From positions 1,531,501-1,595,500 of the forward strand of contig VICG01000014.1 in assembly GCA_008692225.1 (NCBI GenBank): a stretch of DNA of 64,000 nucleotides, given 5' to 3'. The notes beneath the pieces were generated by a model. That model was not told where the DNA came from, did not search any database, and saw only the letters and a program-made list of their open reading frames with translations. The stretch's first letter is position 1, and each line of letters opens with the position of its first letter. Shown in pieces: positions 37,416 to 49,117 of this stretch. The position numbers and the translations under genes are program-made. Source of the stretch: Monilinia fructicola. Its lineage: Eukaryota > Ascomycota > Leotiomycetes > Helotiales > Sclerotiniaceae.

Positions 37416-38301
37416 TCAGGATGTTGATTCAGGTCTAGCCACCAAATTCCTCAATGAAAGATCATACACAATATCCTCAATCTTCTTCACGTTATACTTG
37501 ATACCATCACTTCTCCTTCTCAAAACATCATTCTTCAGATTCAGGATCTGGAATCCCGCATGTAAATCCTTGACGAATTGACTAATTTGCAGGGGTCTCT
37601 GATAATCTCCAAGAGTAACGGAATTGATAGCTAGTCGCGAAAGCTCTTCGATCAAGGAAATGAGGGAGAGGAGGTATTCTTCGATGCTGATGTGGAATGC
37701 GTCTCTATCTTTGAGATTGACTGGAACTGTTATATTATCAGCTGTGCCCTTTGCAAAGAAAGTGTGCATGCAAACATACCTTGAAGAATCTCTCCTACCT
37801 CCTCAATGGTGAGAAGCCTTCCTGATTCGGATGGCTTTCCATCCTTGGTCAAACCACCTAGCCATCCGCAAAGGAGGATTGCAAAGATCACATTCTGCAC
37901 ATCTCTTGTCCAACTTCCATTATATCTATACCTGTTAGCTAGGCATGTCCTCGTAGAACACCGAGCGCGTACTTGTAATATGGATAATTTGAAGCTACGC
38001 TTGCGAGTTTTTGAATACTCTCAGCTTCCTCCTTTATAGCTTTCTCTGCAGACTCAAGAACCGGCTGCACTGTGAAATATTAGACGATGAATTCAGCTTA
38101 TAGTCAGCCAGTCTTTAGAAACTCACAATGTGAAGCTGGCGTTGAATGCGCTCGAGATAAAACTGATTGAGCATTTCGACATTGCCTTTCCAATGTTTGC
38201 AGAATAGCTTTGATTTGATCTCTTACTTCCGCATCTTCATCAATCTTGGTTTGTAAATCTTCAAAGATCTTTGGGTCTACCATTCCATTGAGGTCTGACA
38301 T
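37416..38301 (-). CDS. Translin homologue, 244 aa
   Basis: Exons 38301-38127, 38069-37973, 37931-37780 and 37726-37416 total 735 nt in frame; introns are 41-57 bp. The last exon is highly typical of translin: DRDAFHISIEEYLLSLISL, ELSRLAINSVTLGDYQRPL, ISQFVKDLHAGFQILNLKND and RRRSDGIKYNVKKIEDIVYD. Translin forms ring-shaped oligomers, with TRAX in the C3PO complex, that bind and process small RNAs and single-stranded nucleic acids. The N-terminal half (LQTKIDEDAEVRDQIKAILQ, QCRNAQSVLSRAHSTPA) fits the helical oligomerisation region. Its start lies about 670 bp downstream of the U2 snRNA 3' end, and both read leftward. Confidence 0.93.
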
Positions 38302-38969
38302 TTTGCTTGAAGGTTTTTGGAGGGGTATTGGTGTGGGGTTTATTACTTTTGTATAACAGTTATGGAATATAATTATTTGAAGTTCACTAGAACTAATAGA
38401 TGGATGGATACGTGAAACCTGGAACACTCATAACGAGACAATTCTTATTCTACCTAATAAGACCTCGAGAAACCCTTTTTCAGATGGCAATTCTTCCAAC
38501 GATAATGTCCCCGTGCGGAAATTTACAAGAAGAGTTTCAAGCGTTACTTGTGTATATATTTGACTTATAGTAACGAGATTCAAGTCTGCTTATATTAGAG
38601 ATTTCGAATCAATGGCATGGCATGTCTTAATTTCATATATTAATAATTATTTGATAGTCACGTGAACGATCAACGATAAACAAATCATTGCACAGTCGTA
38701 AAGTAACAATAAACATCACGTATTATTTGAATACCATTTATGATCGTTCTATGAGACATTCTTAACTTGTCCCTCCCTAATGATTTCTCCACCAAATCGA
38801 GTCTCAGGGACTTTTCCACTTAACCCAGCCCAAGTAATCAATCAACCACCCTTCCCATGGTCTTCATCCGTCCTCCAACCATCACAACATATACAAAACA
38901 CCAAACCGAACAAAGTAATCTCTTCTTCACAATTCTGACAAGCCAAGAATTTGCAATGAAAAGGAAGTC
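38302..38969. other. Intergenic region between translin and U2 snRNA
   Basis: Holds the translin promoter and the U2 3' flank. No gene seen. The minus-strand frame over 38842-39054 is a shadow across the U2 gene. Confidence 0.5.
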
Positions 38970-39223
38970 TTCGCTTCACCTGGAGGCAGTGTAATACCAG
39001 GGAAACTGTGGGAATGATCATGCGCAAGCACAGCGGACCAATCCCGAAGGACAAAAATAAGTATAATCAATGTGACCGTCTATGACGATCTTTCAGAGAT
39101 TAAACTGAAAAGAACAGATACTACACTTGATCTAAGCCTGTTGAGAGAAGTTTTGTTAGTAAAAGATATCAATGAAGAGAAAGTCAAATGTAGGGTGTAA
39201 CTTACCAATAGGCAAAGAGAGCT
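38970..39223 (-). ncRNA. U2 spliceosomal snRNA, interrupted by an mRNA-type intron
   Basis: Reading leftward, a 5' exon with CTCTTTGCCTATTG is followed, after an intron (39205-39138), by GCTTAGATCAAGTGTAGTAT and CTGTTCTTTTCAGTTTAATC. This is the near-invariant U2 5' region, including GTAGTA, which pairs with intron branch sites. Further on are an Sm-like site (ATTTTTG) and the stem-loop IV hallmark CCTGGTATTACACTGCCTCC, which binds U2A'/U2B''. Spliced length is about 186 nt with the ends placed at 39223 and 38970 (both approximate), matching known U2. The intron lies inside stem-loop I, just after the loop, so unspliced RNA could not form that hairpin normally. Confidence 0.95.
39138..39205 (-). 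other. 68-bp spliceosomal intron inside the U2 snRNA gene
   Basis: It begins GTAAGTT, has the perfect branch motif TACTAAC about 18 nt before the 3' end, and ends CTCTCAACAG. Removing it joins TATTG to GCTTAGATC and restores the conserved U2 5' hairpin (GCC-UAUU-GGC). mRNA-type introns in snRNA genes are known in a few fungi (U6 of fission yeast; U2 of the basidiomycete yeast Rhodotorula hasegawae), but are rare. Confidence 0.9.
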
Positions 39224-39257
39224 AAAGAAAAAAGTTTGAGGATGGGAAGAAGCTGTC

Positions 39258-39265
39258 CTTATATA
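39258..39265 (-). promoter_or_regulatory. TATA box for the U2 snRNA gene
   Basis: TATATAAG on the minus strand lies about 35 nt upstream of the inferred U2 5' end, as expected for a polymerase II core promoter. Confidence 0.6.
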
Positions 39266-41213
39266 GATATTGGAAGCGTCCGTGCGCGCTAAGAATGAGG
39301 GCCAGTTGGTGCAAACTTATTTGATAAAGGAGCAAACGTGTCAAACTATCCTGACCGCTAGTTCTGCCGTAGTCCGTATAATGCTCAAAATTGTACAACT
39401 ACAATCACCTGGGCATCCATCATACACCAAAAGTTATGCTCAAGAAAATTATACTTGAAGAAATTATGCTCGCAGGAAAAAATCAATAATTACTCTGTAG
39501 AAGGAGTTTCATAAATTTATACATTTGCATTCAACACCTGTCATAGCCCTTCAACTGCCTACCTTATGTAGTAAATTTACTTACATAATCATAGAACGAT
39601 AAATCTCAACCACCATCTTATCCTAGTATTCCAATCCGGCATATCTATTGAGTGCGCTATTGAAGTAGATGTAGAAGCTAAGATATTGATGAATTTGCAT
39701 CTCTAAACTACAAGTAAACAATAATTATATGATTATTTTCGAAATACTCTTTAGAACTATTCTATCCTTGATTCCAAGTAAAAGTTCTTCCTTAATATTA
39801 TACATCAAAAAAATCTACCATTATCCATCTCTCTCATTGGATCTCACGTACGCAATAAAAAGTATACAATTACTGTAGTTCCCCTTCCCCTCGAGCTATT
39901 CCAAATCGCCTATTATTTATTCGGAAGAGCCTCCACTGGTGCTCTCGTATATAGCCCCTAGACTTACCCGAGGCTCCTACTAAATACACCATTGATGACC
40001 TCGCTAAGGCGGTGGTTAGAACTGAATACAACAGGTGCGGCCATCGGACTTGTATCATCTTACGATTGTAGCTCTCATAACAGCTCAACCTTCTCTACAC
40101 CTACAACAGTAATCGCCGTTCGTGGTGACCGCACGTAGGGAGAGATCTAGATTCCCAGGGAAAGTTCCTACCTTTAAAATTGCTCCGCAAAGCTCAGGTC
40201 CCCCGTCCCAGGATATATCGAGATTAACGTCGCCATTGCTATCCTCGAATCTCTCGAGTCCTGGTCAGCACTAAAATTGAAGATAGACTCTTCGATCGAT
40301 GGCGTGGCTTCAGCTTCAATCTCTACTATCATTACAGTCAGATTCAACTTTCTCCCGCGGAATCGCTTCGTTCTTCAACTCGATGATATACCTCAATAGC
40401 GACAGGGTGCAACAGTTTTTTAGTTAGATTATAGGAGTGGATGCGCAAATGCATCGGTAATCTACGGTATTTATAGGTTTGAAGTTGGGTTCTAGAGACT
40501 ATGGTGCTTATAGAAAATATGAGGGTACCAAGGTAGAGGAGTGGTGGAATATCTTTATCTGCGGTCCTTCTTGGCTAATAAAATGGCTGTCTTCCTGTAT
40601 ATGGAGGATGTCGTGCATTATATATGGTAAATTCTATTGTCTATTCTATATAGCTTAACCTTCTTCATAGCTACAAGCAGCCCCTTTCACCATGTATTCT
40701 ACGGAGCCATACAAGCTACTAGTAGCATAAAAGCCAAATGTTGGGCTAGATCTTCATAGAAGATCAACTGCGTAGATGGTTCAATTGAGTTGATAATGGA
40801 GAGAAGACAGTTAATGATTGAAGCACTTGATTACACTTTTAATGGATGAACAAGTTCAACTCGATACCACCACGTACTATCTCCATAAAAGAAGTATAGT
40901 CTATCTCCATATATCAATCATCTTTTAGTTGGTCCCTTGCATCCAGCCATATATATCACGAGCTGAAGGCCTCATACTACCTACGTCTCGATCGTTAGAT
41001 CTATAGGTAAGTTATACAACCAAATTCTGAAAACCTGAATTCAGATTGGACAACGAAATTATCAAAAGCACATCAGATAATCAAATTTCGAGCTCAACTT
41101 GAGAGATTCAACGTTGACTTCAAATCTAGCCATTCAGATCCAAATTAGACAAAGAAGGATTAGATACAAGTCGACCAATCAAAAAGCAATATGTACTGGT
41201 CCTGGTGCACTAA
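39266..41213. other. AT-rich, gene-free stretch, probably repeat-derived
   Basis: Frames are short and unsupported. The texture (long AT-rich sequence with no conserved frame) resembles degraded retroelement sequence, but no reverse transcriptase or integrase motif was recognised. Confidence 0.45.
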
Positions 41214-41535
41214 CCCTAGAGTACCAAAGATATAGCAATATGCCATATCTATACTGGTATTTCGCTATATAGAATTCGGTAATCAATAGATCTTTGAGTA
41301 TATGGTATAAAATCAAGAGTTAGCACTAATAATATCTATATAGTATATATGCTAATAATGTAAAATAACCAGGTAGTATAAAAGGTTATCCAATTAAAAT
41401 GTATAATCAAGCAGAAATCGATTATAGTGCAAAAAACAAGCGTAAAAACACCTATTAAATTATACGTACTATAATAGGAGCTAAGAAGGATTCTACGATT
41501 ATATAGCATATTGCTATAAAAGTGGTATTCTAGGG
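41214..41535. mobile_element. MITE, 322 bp, CCCTAGAGTACCA ends, TAA duplication
   Basis: The left end is CCCTAGAGTACCA and the right end is TGGTATTCTAGGG. TAA flanks both sides (41211-41213 and 41536-41538). The TWA duplication suggests a PIF/Harbinger-type parent. No coding frame. It is related to the element at 41976-42735. Confidence 0.8.
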
Positions 41536-41975
41536 TAATTGAGCATAGTGCGTCAGTCCTACTGCGGCACTAGTAACGTAACAATAATGTTGAGTTCCAT
41601 TAAGTATATATATTGAAAGAGTAGAATCTGATCAGTGGTTTCAAATTTTTACTATAGAACAAATATAATTAGTTTTATAATTATATCTACTACGATTTTT
41701 TCTATAATCCAATCAAGTCTGCTTGTAGAATAGATTTCAAAAGGATTTTCCAGATCATATTCCAATACCCCGAATTAATAATTAGATATTCTAGATTGGA
41801 TTTCAGTATTTCAATATATCTTGTTAATTAGATATTAGGTTAGATTATGTCTAACAGGGCATAGATAATTCCTGATTATACATAAGAATAGCAATATAAA
41901 AGACTTAATAATAGCAATTGTAATATTACCTATTGATACTTATCACGATTCGGTTTTAAGCGAGGAAGTTAATTA
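41536..41975. other. Spacer between two related MITEs
   Basis: AT-rich sequence with no gene and no clear repeat of its own. Confidence 0.5.
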
Positions 41976-42735
41976 CCCTAGAGTACCAGAAATATGGCCA
42001 TATGCTATATCCGGTTTATGGCATAATTCCACATTCAAAATGGTTTTTTGATATACAACATTTGGGAATTCATAGATCTTTGAGTATATGGCATAGGAAC
42101 AGAAGTTAACACTAATAGTCTATATCTTATTTTGAGCTTAATCTGTTAATCTTAGTATATTAAGCTAAGCTTATTTTAGCATACTACAAGATTTCGGCTT
42201 ATTTAAGCGTATTGCTTTATTTGGGTATATTCGAGTATATTATAAATCTATAGTATTATCGTTGTTGTAGTTGTTATTAGTAGTATTGAAACTATTCAAA
42301 ATCTAAAATGGTTAATATGTTATTAAAGGGAGGGAGGCATTTTTGAAATAGGGGAGTGGAAGCGAGGTAGAAAAAGCAATTCTTTAACGAATGGAATAAT
42401 TTACTATTGATGGTATCGATGTTATTGATACTATTAATAATATTAAAGAGTTAAAAAGTTGAAAAGTTAAAGAGTTGAAAAGTTAAAGAGTTGAAGAGTT
42501 GAAAAATTGAAAAGTTGAAGTAAAGTTGAAGAGTTGAAGTAGGATTGAGAATGGTATACTAGTATTTGAAGCTATTTTGAAGCTATTTTTTGAAGCTAAT
42601 ATAGTATTCTGAAAATCTTTCAATGTGGACGCTTTAAAGCTCCTACCACTATATACGTAAAATATACGCTATAGTAAGATTTAGGGAGGATTTTACGAAT
42701 ATATAGCATCTTGCCAGAAAAGTGGTACTCTAGGG
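41976..42735. mobile_element. MITE, 760 bp, longer relative with internal insertion
   Basis: Ends CCCTAGAGTACCA and TGGTACTCTAGGG, flanked by TTA (41973-41975 and 42736-42738). Its first roughly 150 bp and last roughly 100 bp match the 322-bp element, including ATAGATCTTTGAGTATATGG on the left and TATATAGCAT on the right. The extra internal DNA includes a GAAAAGTTAAAGAGTT repeat, so this copy has gained, or the shorter copy has lost, central sequence. Confidence 0.8.
42445..42545. repeat. Minisatellite inside the longer MITE
   Basis: Variants of AAAAGTTAAAGAGTTG recur about seven times. The array lies in the part absent from the shorter related element. Confidence 0.7.
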
Positions 42736-43236
42736 TTACCTAGTCAACATATCACAGGGCAAACACTTGTCTTTTGTTCTATTCCCATGATTCTCTCTTG
42801 ATGATGCACAAGCCAGCCTAAATCAGAATGACCAGATTCCCACATTGCTGGATGCACAAATAGCATAATAAATCTATATCTGAATAGAGCTAACGTCGTC
42901 ACCGTGGCAAGAGTGAAATTTCAATATCTAAATCCCAGGGTGATTTGGCTGAATAGACAAAATCTACAAGCACGAGCTTGACCAGCCTAGACTGCTGAAA
43001 TCAAGCACGCAGACTAGAAGATCCTCACGATACGCTAGTATGGGAGGTTGTTAGTTACTCTTATCTTTACAAAGGTATTAAACATTCCCGGGTTACTTGA
43101 GCATTGATCATCTGGCCTCGCTAAACAGCAAAATTCAAGTTCAGGGGTTCAATTCGGAGAATCAAATTCTAAGAGTTGTTGCTAATTATCTCCTACAAAC
43201 CGATGTTCCGCAACCTCTTTGAAGAGAAGAAGAAGT

Positions 43237-43265
43237 GGCGCAACGAAAGTTGCATTCGTTGCGCC
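43237..43265. repeat. GC-rich perfect hairpin (11-bp arms) in AT-rich DNA
   Basis: GGCGCAACGAA and its exact inverted copy TTCGTTGCGCC are separated by 7 bases. It sits upstream of AT-rich TATA-like sequence, which would fit a position inside an LTR. Confidence 0.6.
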
Positions 43266-46200
43266 GCACTATTGTGGATATAAACTCTGCAGAAGAGATA
43301 GATATCCTCAATTAATACTATATATAACGTCCGCCAAAGTATACGCCCCCTTTGCTATTTATAAATGTTCAATCAATAAATATCGAATATCGAAAGCTTT
43401 TCTCTTACTTCTAGGGCTTCACACAAGATTCTGTTCAATCTAATGCATTCTTTCGGAATATGAAGTAAGTGATTATATAGTATAGTAGTACCTACTAGCG
43501 TCACGTTATAGTATAAACGCTAGTAAGCGTAAACAAAATTTTCTTAATTAGCTCTAAATCTATGTAATAATTTAGTGTAATAAGATGATAGAGATACTCT
43601 ATAATATGATATAGTTACCTTTATCGTTATATTAACCTTCATTAGTAATGTTAGAAATTAAGGCTTTAAGATTCACATTTACTCGAGCATTCATATTTTC
43701 CTCTTTAGCTATTAATGTTGACTTTCAGAATTTCCAAGCTCTAAAATCTCTTCTACTATTTTTGGATGAAGTATTAGCCTCTAAGCTGCTTCTTAAATAC
43801 GAAAGTATCCATTCTTAAGTGACTATAGCAAAAGACTTTTGTTTTTGAAAGAAATAAAATTCATCAACAATATGATTAATGATGTAAACACATAATTAAT
43901 TAATCAGTTCTCGAACACCTTTTTCTCAGGTTTAATAACAACTATTATTCTCACTTTTTAAAAAACATCTACTCGCCCCTCCTCCCCCTCCTCCCCCCTT
44001 TCCCCCATCACCTTTATCAAATCTCCATCTCTATATAGACCTTCAAATTTGTATACTTTCAATAATTCCCCCAGCTCCTCTTCTTCCCCTTCTATCTATT
44101 TCAACCACCAGCTACTTCTTCAAAAATTTCTTCAGAGTTCTGCCAGACAATCTATACCTACAAGACAACTCCACCTATGTCAAATAATATCTGTATACCT
44201 CTCCATCTCAATTCTACATCACCAATTATATAACTTCGCCTCGAAAGATTTAACCTTTATTTTAACCCACAACAACACTTACACTGTATATGTCAAGACA
44301 CAGCGGAAGCAAGGAATAAATAAGAATGAACATAAACATAAGAGATAGGTAGCAAGGAGATGAAGGAAAAGAGTTAATAATTATATACGGTCTTCTACCA
44401 ATTTCGCATTCGGAGAATTGCTAGCATCGCACATGGATTGTATCAATATTTACCACCGCGATATAGTATGTGCGCCAATAGACTCAAGGAAGAATTCATT
44501 CATAGCTCAGATGGTTATCAAAAAGCCTTATACCAAGTCAGATATGATTTGACCATTCCAAGGTTCTCTATGGTCATACCAACACATTCGATCCCGCAAG
44601 ATCAAGAGAACATCAACAACTCGCTTAACCACACCCCCTTTCATCCGATCCACCCCAGCTTCAACATCCATCCTATAATCTTCCAAAGCCCAGACGAGAC
44701 CGATCCAATTCACACATCCGATCCCGAGACGCTCAACCAATGGCAAGAGAACCATCGACTCCACTCCAACTCCGCCCAGCGACCCCCAAAATTTAAAAAA
44801 AAAAATCTCCCAAAAGAAAAGAAAAAAATAATTCACAATCATAGCGATCAAGTTCCCCCGGGGCGCCGTGGTCTCACTCGTAAGCTGTTACAGTTTCCCC
44901 GGTATACCTGTGTGAAAGCCCGCAAAGGTCTGTCCTACATTCTCGGACGCGCCAGTACGTTCATGATTCCCGCGTATTGGTTGGCCAATACCAAGGATGA
45001 TGAGTCCTGGTGATAGCGGTGTCTGATGTGCTAGCAGTTGACCAACGACTCGTCGAAGGGCTGCCAACTGAGCCAGAAGCCCATGTTTGCGCGACAAATG
45101 TAGTAGGAGGTGCGGGGCTTGAAGCTATATTGAGGAGGAAGATGGCTGGGTGGTGGAGTTGGTGAGTGAATGTTTGGGGGGTTTTTTTTTCTTATTTTTT
45201 GGAAAGGGTGTTTACTTGGTTGTGTCTGTGGGCTTTGTTTCATTATTTCTCAAGATAAGTATCTATTGACCTTCTTTTTATTTCCAAAGAGGAAGGTATG
45301 GTAAGATCTGACTTGGGATTTAGTTGAAAATTGTGACGAAGTCCACGTCGCCGCAACGAATATTCACTTTGCTAAATTATGTCGCGTTGAAACAAAGCCC
45401 CACCGAACGTTCAACGTATCTAATGAGAATAGAAGATATCATCTTTATATTCTTTACAGCATCAGGCCTGTCCAATGTGGTTCTTATATAAAACACAGCT
45501 AACTATACAAATTGATAGCTTCATACATCAGTCTTTGAACTGCACACTCACCGGGCAATAATCATATAGATTCTTCCATGCAGCAACAAAAGTCTTCCAA
45601 GGAAATCATCCGTTTGGTGGACACCGATGAAACAACCTTTACAACCACACGGAAACTCTAACGCCATGGCTATAACCAGAAGCCCGTGTCTTTCATGAGT
45701 ACAAGCATGGTTTCAGAAGTCAAACACTTGACAATCCTGAGCGTCCATCGGCTGAATCAATCCAACGCAGTCTCTTCACATCCATATGCATCTCCGCAGG
45801 AGATTCTGTTGTCGGGATAGGTCAGCAAGGCGGATAGCATTAGCACAATATGCATACGCATACGCATCTCCCACAAACACAGCCACGCAATCAACAAAAC
45901 AACCTATTACTCAACCACTCATCTCTGACTATCCCAACCTTCCCCAATCCATAAAAAACAACAGTATAACCTCACCATCCAACACAATCCCAATCCCCAT
46001 CCCCATCCACCATTCTGTCGAACATTTATTATAAGATTGTAATACTTACCTCGATACTAAAAGAATATAAATTCCTGAAGCGTTGACATCACCATTCAAC
46101 CCTCATCACGGCGAAGAGATCAAGATAAAATAGATGTAGCGAAGGAGGAGGAGGGGTGATTCGACGATGGATCTTCTATTCGAAGTGATCAGTGATGATT

Positions 46201-47234
46201 TTATCATGTAACCTTACATGTAGATACAACAGTACATGTGTGCGTGTGTAAGCGTTTGAGTAGATGGAGATGCGGACAACGACAGATGCAGAGATCGACG
46301 CGAAACAATATCCCATCGAACAAACAAACCACCGCCCGTAGATATCATATACTGGAGTACCAACCAGCCAGCAAAACCCATCTATCCCAACTCCATGACA
46401 CTATCACCCAAACCCCACATCAAACATGCATTCCTCACGCGCAACCTCAAACTCAACCTTCCATCCAAAAGACGAATTCCCCCGGCACGCTTCCCAGTAT
46501 AAACCATCCTCCCGTCCCCTCCCCCCAAACTCCAAACCCCACACCCCCCAAATCCATCAAGCGATCCCCCAACCCATCCTCCCCCCAGTAGAAACCCGCC
46601 CAAACCCCCATCCAAAGCCCACCCAAACCAAGCCTCAACCCTCCCAGCAAGCGACGGAGGAACAGAGAAAAAAAGAAAGAAAAAAGAAAGAAAGAAAGAA
46701 AGAAGCCACTCCATCCACGCTACGATACATCCGCCACGACGTGCGATCATGTGGGTGGAGAAGAAGCTGCATGAAGCCAGCGGACCAAGAAGCGAAGAAA
46801 TTAGTGCAGAAACGATGAGAAGAATTAAGGGGTTGGGATTTGGGATTGTGTGATGATTTATTGATGGATTGATTGATGGATGGATGGATGGATATATGGA
46901 TGAATTGCAAATCCAAGATCAAGACCACCGCGATCGCGATCTCTCCATACTTTCCAGGACACCGTATCTTGATATCACGGGATGGAACAAAGGGGATGGA
47001 TAGATCAAGAGCTCGCAGCAGATTTGTGTCGATCGGTCCAATGGTCCATTCTGGAGTATTTTCTTCTGGAGGGCTGGTGCGTGGTGGATCTATGGGGAGG
47101 AGATTGTTTACAGTGCCCGGGGCGTGGAGACGGAGGATGGGGAGGTGGAATTGGGAGAGGGAAATCTTTATGGCCCGGGGCGTTTGGGACGATCTTTTGA
47201 GAGGTTGCGCTTGGGGAAGTCTGTAGGTGGGGGA

Positions 47235-47320
47235 TGGGAAAGGAGATGAGAGAGATGAGAGAGATGAGAGAGATGAGAGAGAGGAGAGAGAGGAGAGAGA
47301 TGAGAGAGATGAGAGAGTCG
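47235..47320. repeat. GAGAGAT/GAGAGAG purine array
   Basis: Repeats of AGAGATG and AGAGAGG give strong purine asymmetry over about 85 bp. Confidence 0.85.
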
Positions 47321-47644
47321 AGAGACAACAAAGGCAATATCATTCCACTTATTCTTGCATGGAGATCACTGGGAACGAGGATTCCCGAATGTCGATCGCC
47401 GGGTAGGGCTTGATTATGGATAATATACACGATGCTATCGAGATATGAGATGAATGGATGACTCGAATGAGTTGGTGAATTATGTCTGGTTTGGACCCCC
47501 AAGATGCTCGGGTTCAGGACAAGAAAAGGCAAGACCAGACCAGACAAGACAAGATTGGCTTCCGAGTACGATGGAAAGTCCGTGGATGACTGGCATAGTG
47601 CGCTATAGCCACGGCCGGGACCTACGATCTCGAAATCTAGCAAT

Positions 47645-47695
47645 ATCCCTCATTCCTCATCCCTCATCCCTCATCCCTCATCCCTCATCCCTCAC
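47645..47695. repeat. TCATCCC heptanucleotide array
   Basis: About seven copies of TCATCCC in tandem. The array reaches the putative stop codon of the adjacent minus-strand gene. Confidence 0.85.
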
Positions 47696-48254
47696 AAATC
47701 TATACCACCACAACGCTAAAAAGTTCTCCAACCTAAGCAGCTTTCTATCACACACCAAGTTAGCCAGAACCCACCAACCGACCCCCACCCCCCGAACAAG
47801 AAGAAAACCACGAAAAACTCACCCCGCCCCTCTCATCCTCCAACCCAATAACCGGTCCGTTCTTGCTTGCTGCTGGAAACTCTTCCTTAACCTTCGCCTT
47901 GGCCTTCTTCCCCTCTCTCCCAGGCTCCTCATTCAACCCCGCACTCGCACTCGTCCCCTTCGCCTTTTCCCCCTTGCTCTGCTGGCTCGCATCATGCTGC
48001 ACATTGTGTTTGTCCGTCGCGTGGTCTGTGCCTGCGTTTTCCCCTGGAGATCTTCCGGCCCAATTGCCGCGGAGGTGTGTGGTGGTGGAGTAGGAGCGTG
48101 GGCGCATGGTGCCTAGGGGGGGATAGGCGGGGGGAGGTTGGGTTGGAGAGGGAGAGGGGGAGCGGTGGATGAATTGAAGGTGGAGGCGTGGGTTGGGGGT
48201 TAGATGGCGGATGCGGGCGTAGTGGGAGGAGATGGGGATGTTTGATTTGGACAT
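47692..48254 (-). CDS. Hypothetical protein, possibly mitochondrial
   Basis: Exon 48254-47823 encodes 144 residues: a basic, serine/threonine-rich N-terminus (MSKSNIPISSHYARIRHLTP; RPRSYSTTTHLRG) that resembles a mitochondrial presequence, then a lysine/glutamate-rich part ending KEEFPAASKNGPVIGLEDERGG. A GTGAGT donor follows directly. A 107-bp intron and an 8-codon last exon (47715-47692) complete the frame, but that exon is uncertain. The family is not recognised. Confidence 0.55.
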
Positions 48255-49117
48255 GGCGGGATGAATTGTGGAGGGTTGTGTGGTAGGTGAATTGAGAGTT
48301 GATTGAGCACAATAGAAACTAGAAATTATGATTATTGTAGATTTTTATTATATGTTTGAGTTGAAGTTCGCGATATTGTATGGAAAAATTAGACAGTAGA
48401 GAGTAGTAAATAATAAGAAAGAAGAAAAGGAGTGTGGGAGAAATAGCAGATTATAAAGTGGAGTGATAGCTTCTAAGCTTAAGCGAACAATGTTTTCCTC
48501 CTCTCATCAGTAGATCATGTTGCGTTAGTGACCACACTACGAGTACCGACATTGGCAATTTATGATGATGGGATTGATGGCCAATCTCGATGTCGATGTC
48601 GTCACAACTTTTCTTGTAGTACCAAGACCTAAAATGCGGGGTACAGAGTAATGCTAGTCCCCCTTTTAGCTCCCACGAATGATGAACAGTGGTTAGTGTG
48701 GCTGATACATAGATTCGGGCATATATTTATGATCATAGGGCAAAACCATTAAATAGAAGCCGAGCTCTTTAGGGCTTCCTTCTGACACCTCGGCAGCACC
48801 AGATACATCGTGGACAAGAATTCCTATAGGAAATACTCGCTTAATGTTGAGGTGTAAATCGTACTATTGAAAAAGAGGAGATGCATTTCGATCTTGGTGG
48901 TGGGAATATCGAAATATGAAAAACATAACAAAAACAAAATTTTCAACCATTTCCCGATAAATTCGAAGTCTTGACAAAACCAGATGAACGCCATCTGCTA
49001 TGCCTATTTCCTTCTTCCTAGAACGCCAAATCCTTGATACCCTACATAAAGTTGAGAATGAGAGTGTTATAAGCTTATTATGCTCTACCAACTCTAAAAG
49101 AGAGTATCTGATACTTG
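48255..49117. other. Intergenic stretch, no gene seen
   Basis: Contains the upstream region of the hypothetical gene and the 3' flank of the GTPase gene. Nothing else recognised. Confidence 0.5.

Larger units (their letters stand above)
42739..47691. other. Long gene-poor stretch with possible LTR relic and simple repeats
   Basis: A hairpin and TATA-like/A-rich sequence at 43210-43440 resembles a solo LTR. Low-complexity tracts include a GAAA run (46665-46706), a GAGAGAT array (47235-47320) and a TCATCCC array (47645-47695). The plus-strand frame at 44438-45013 has a protein-like C-terminal part, but no homology is recognised and it is not called. Confidence 0.45.

Noticed and set aside
38842..39054. 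70-aa minus-strand frame
   Set aside because: Lies over the U2 snRNA 3' half; a shadow of the RNA gene.
39870..40088. 72-aa minus-strand frame in the AT-rich island
   Set aside because: Considered as a retroelement fragment; no reverse transcriptase, integrase or gag motif is visible.
44438..45013. 191-aa plus-strand frame
   Set aside because: Mostly low-complexity His/Pro/Asn-rich; the C-terminal part looks more protein-like but no family or splice partner could be found.
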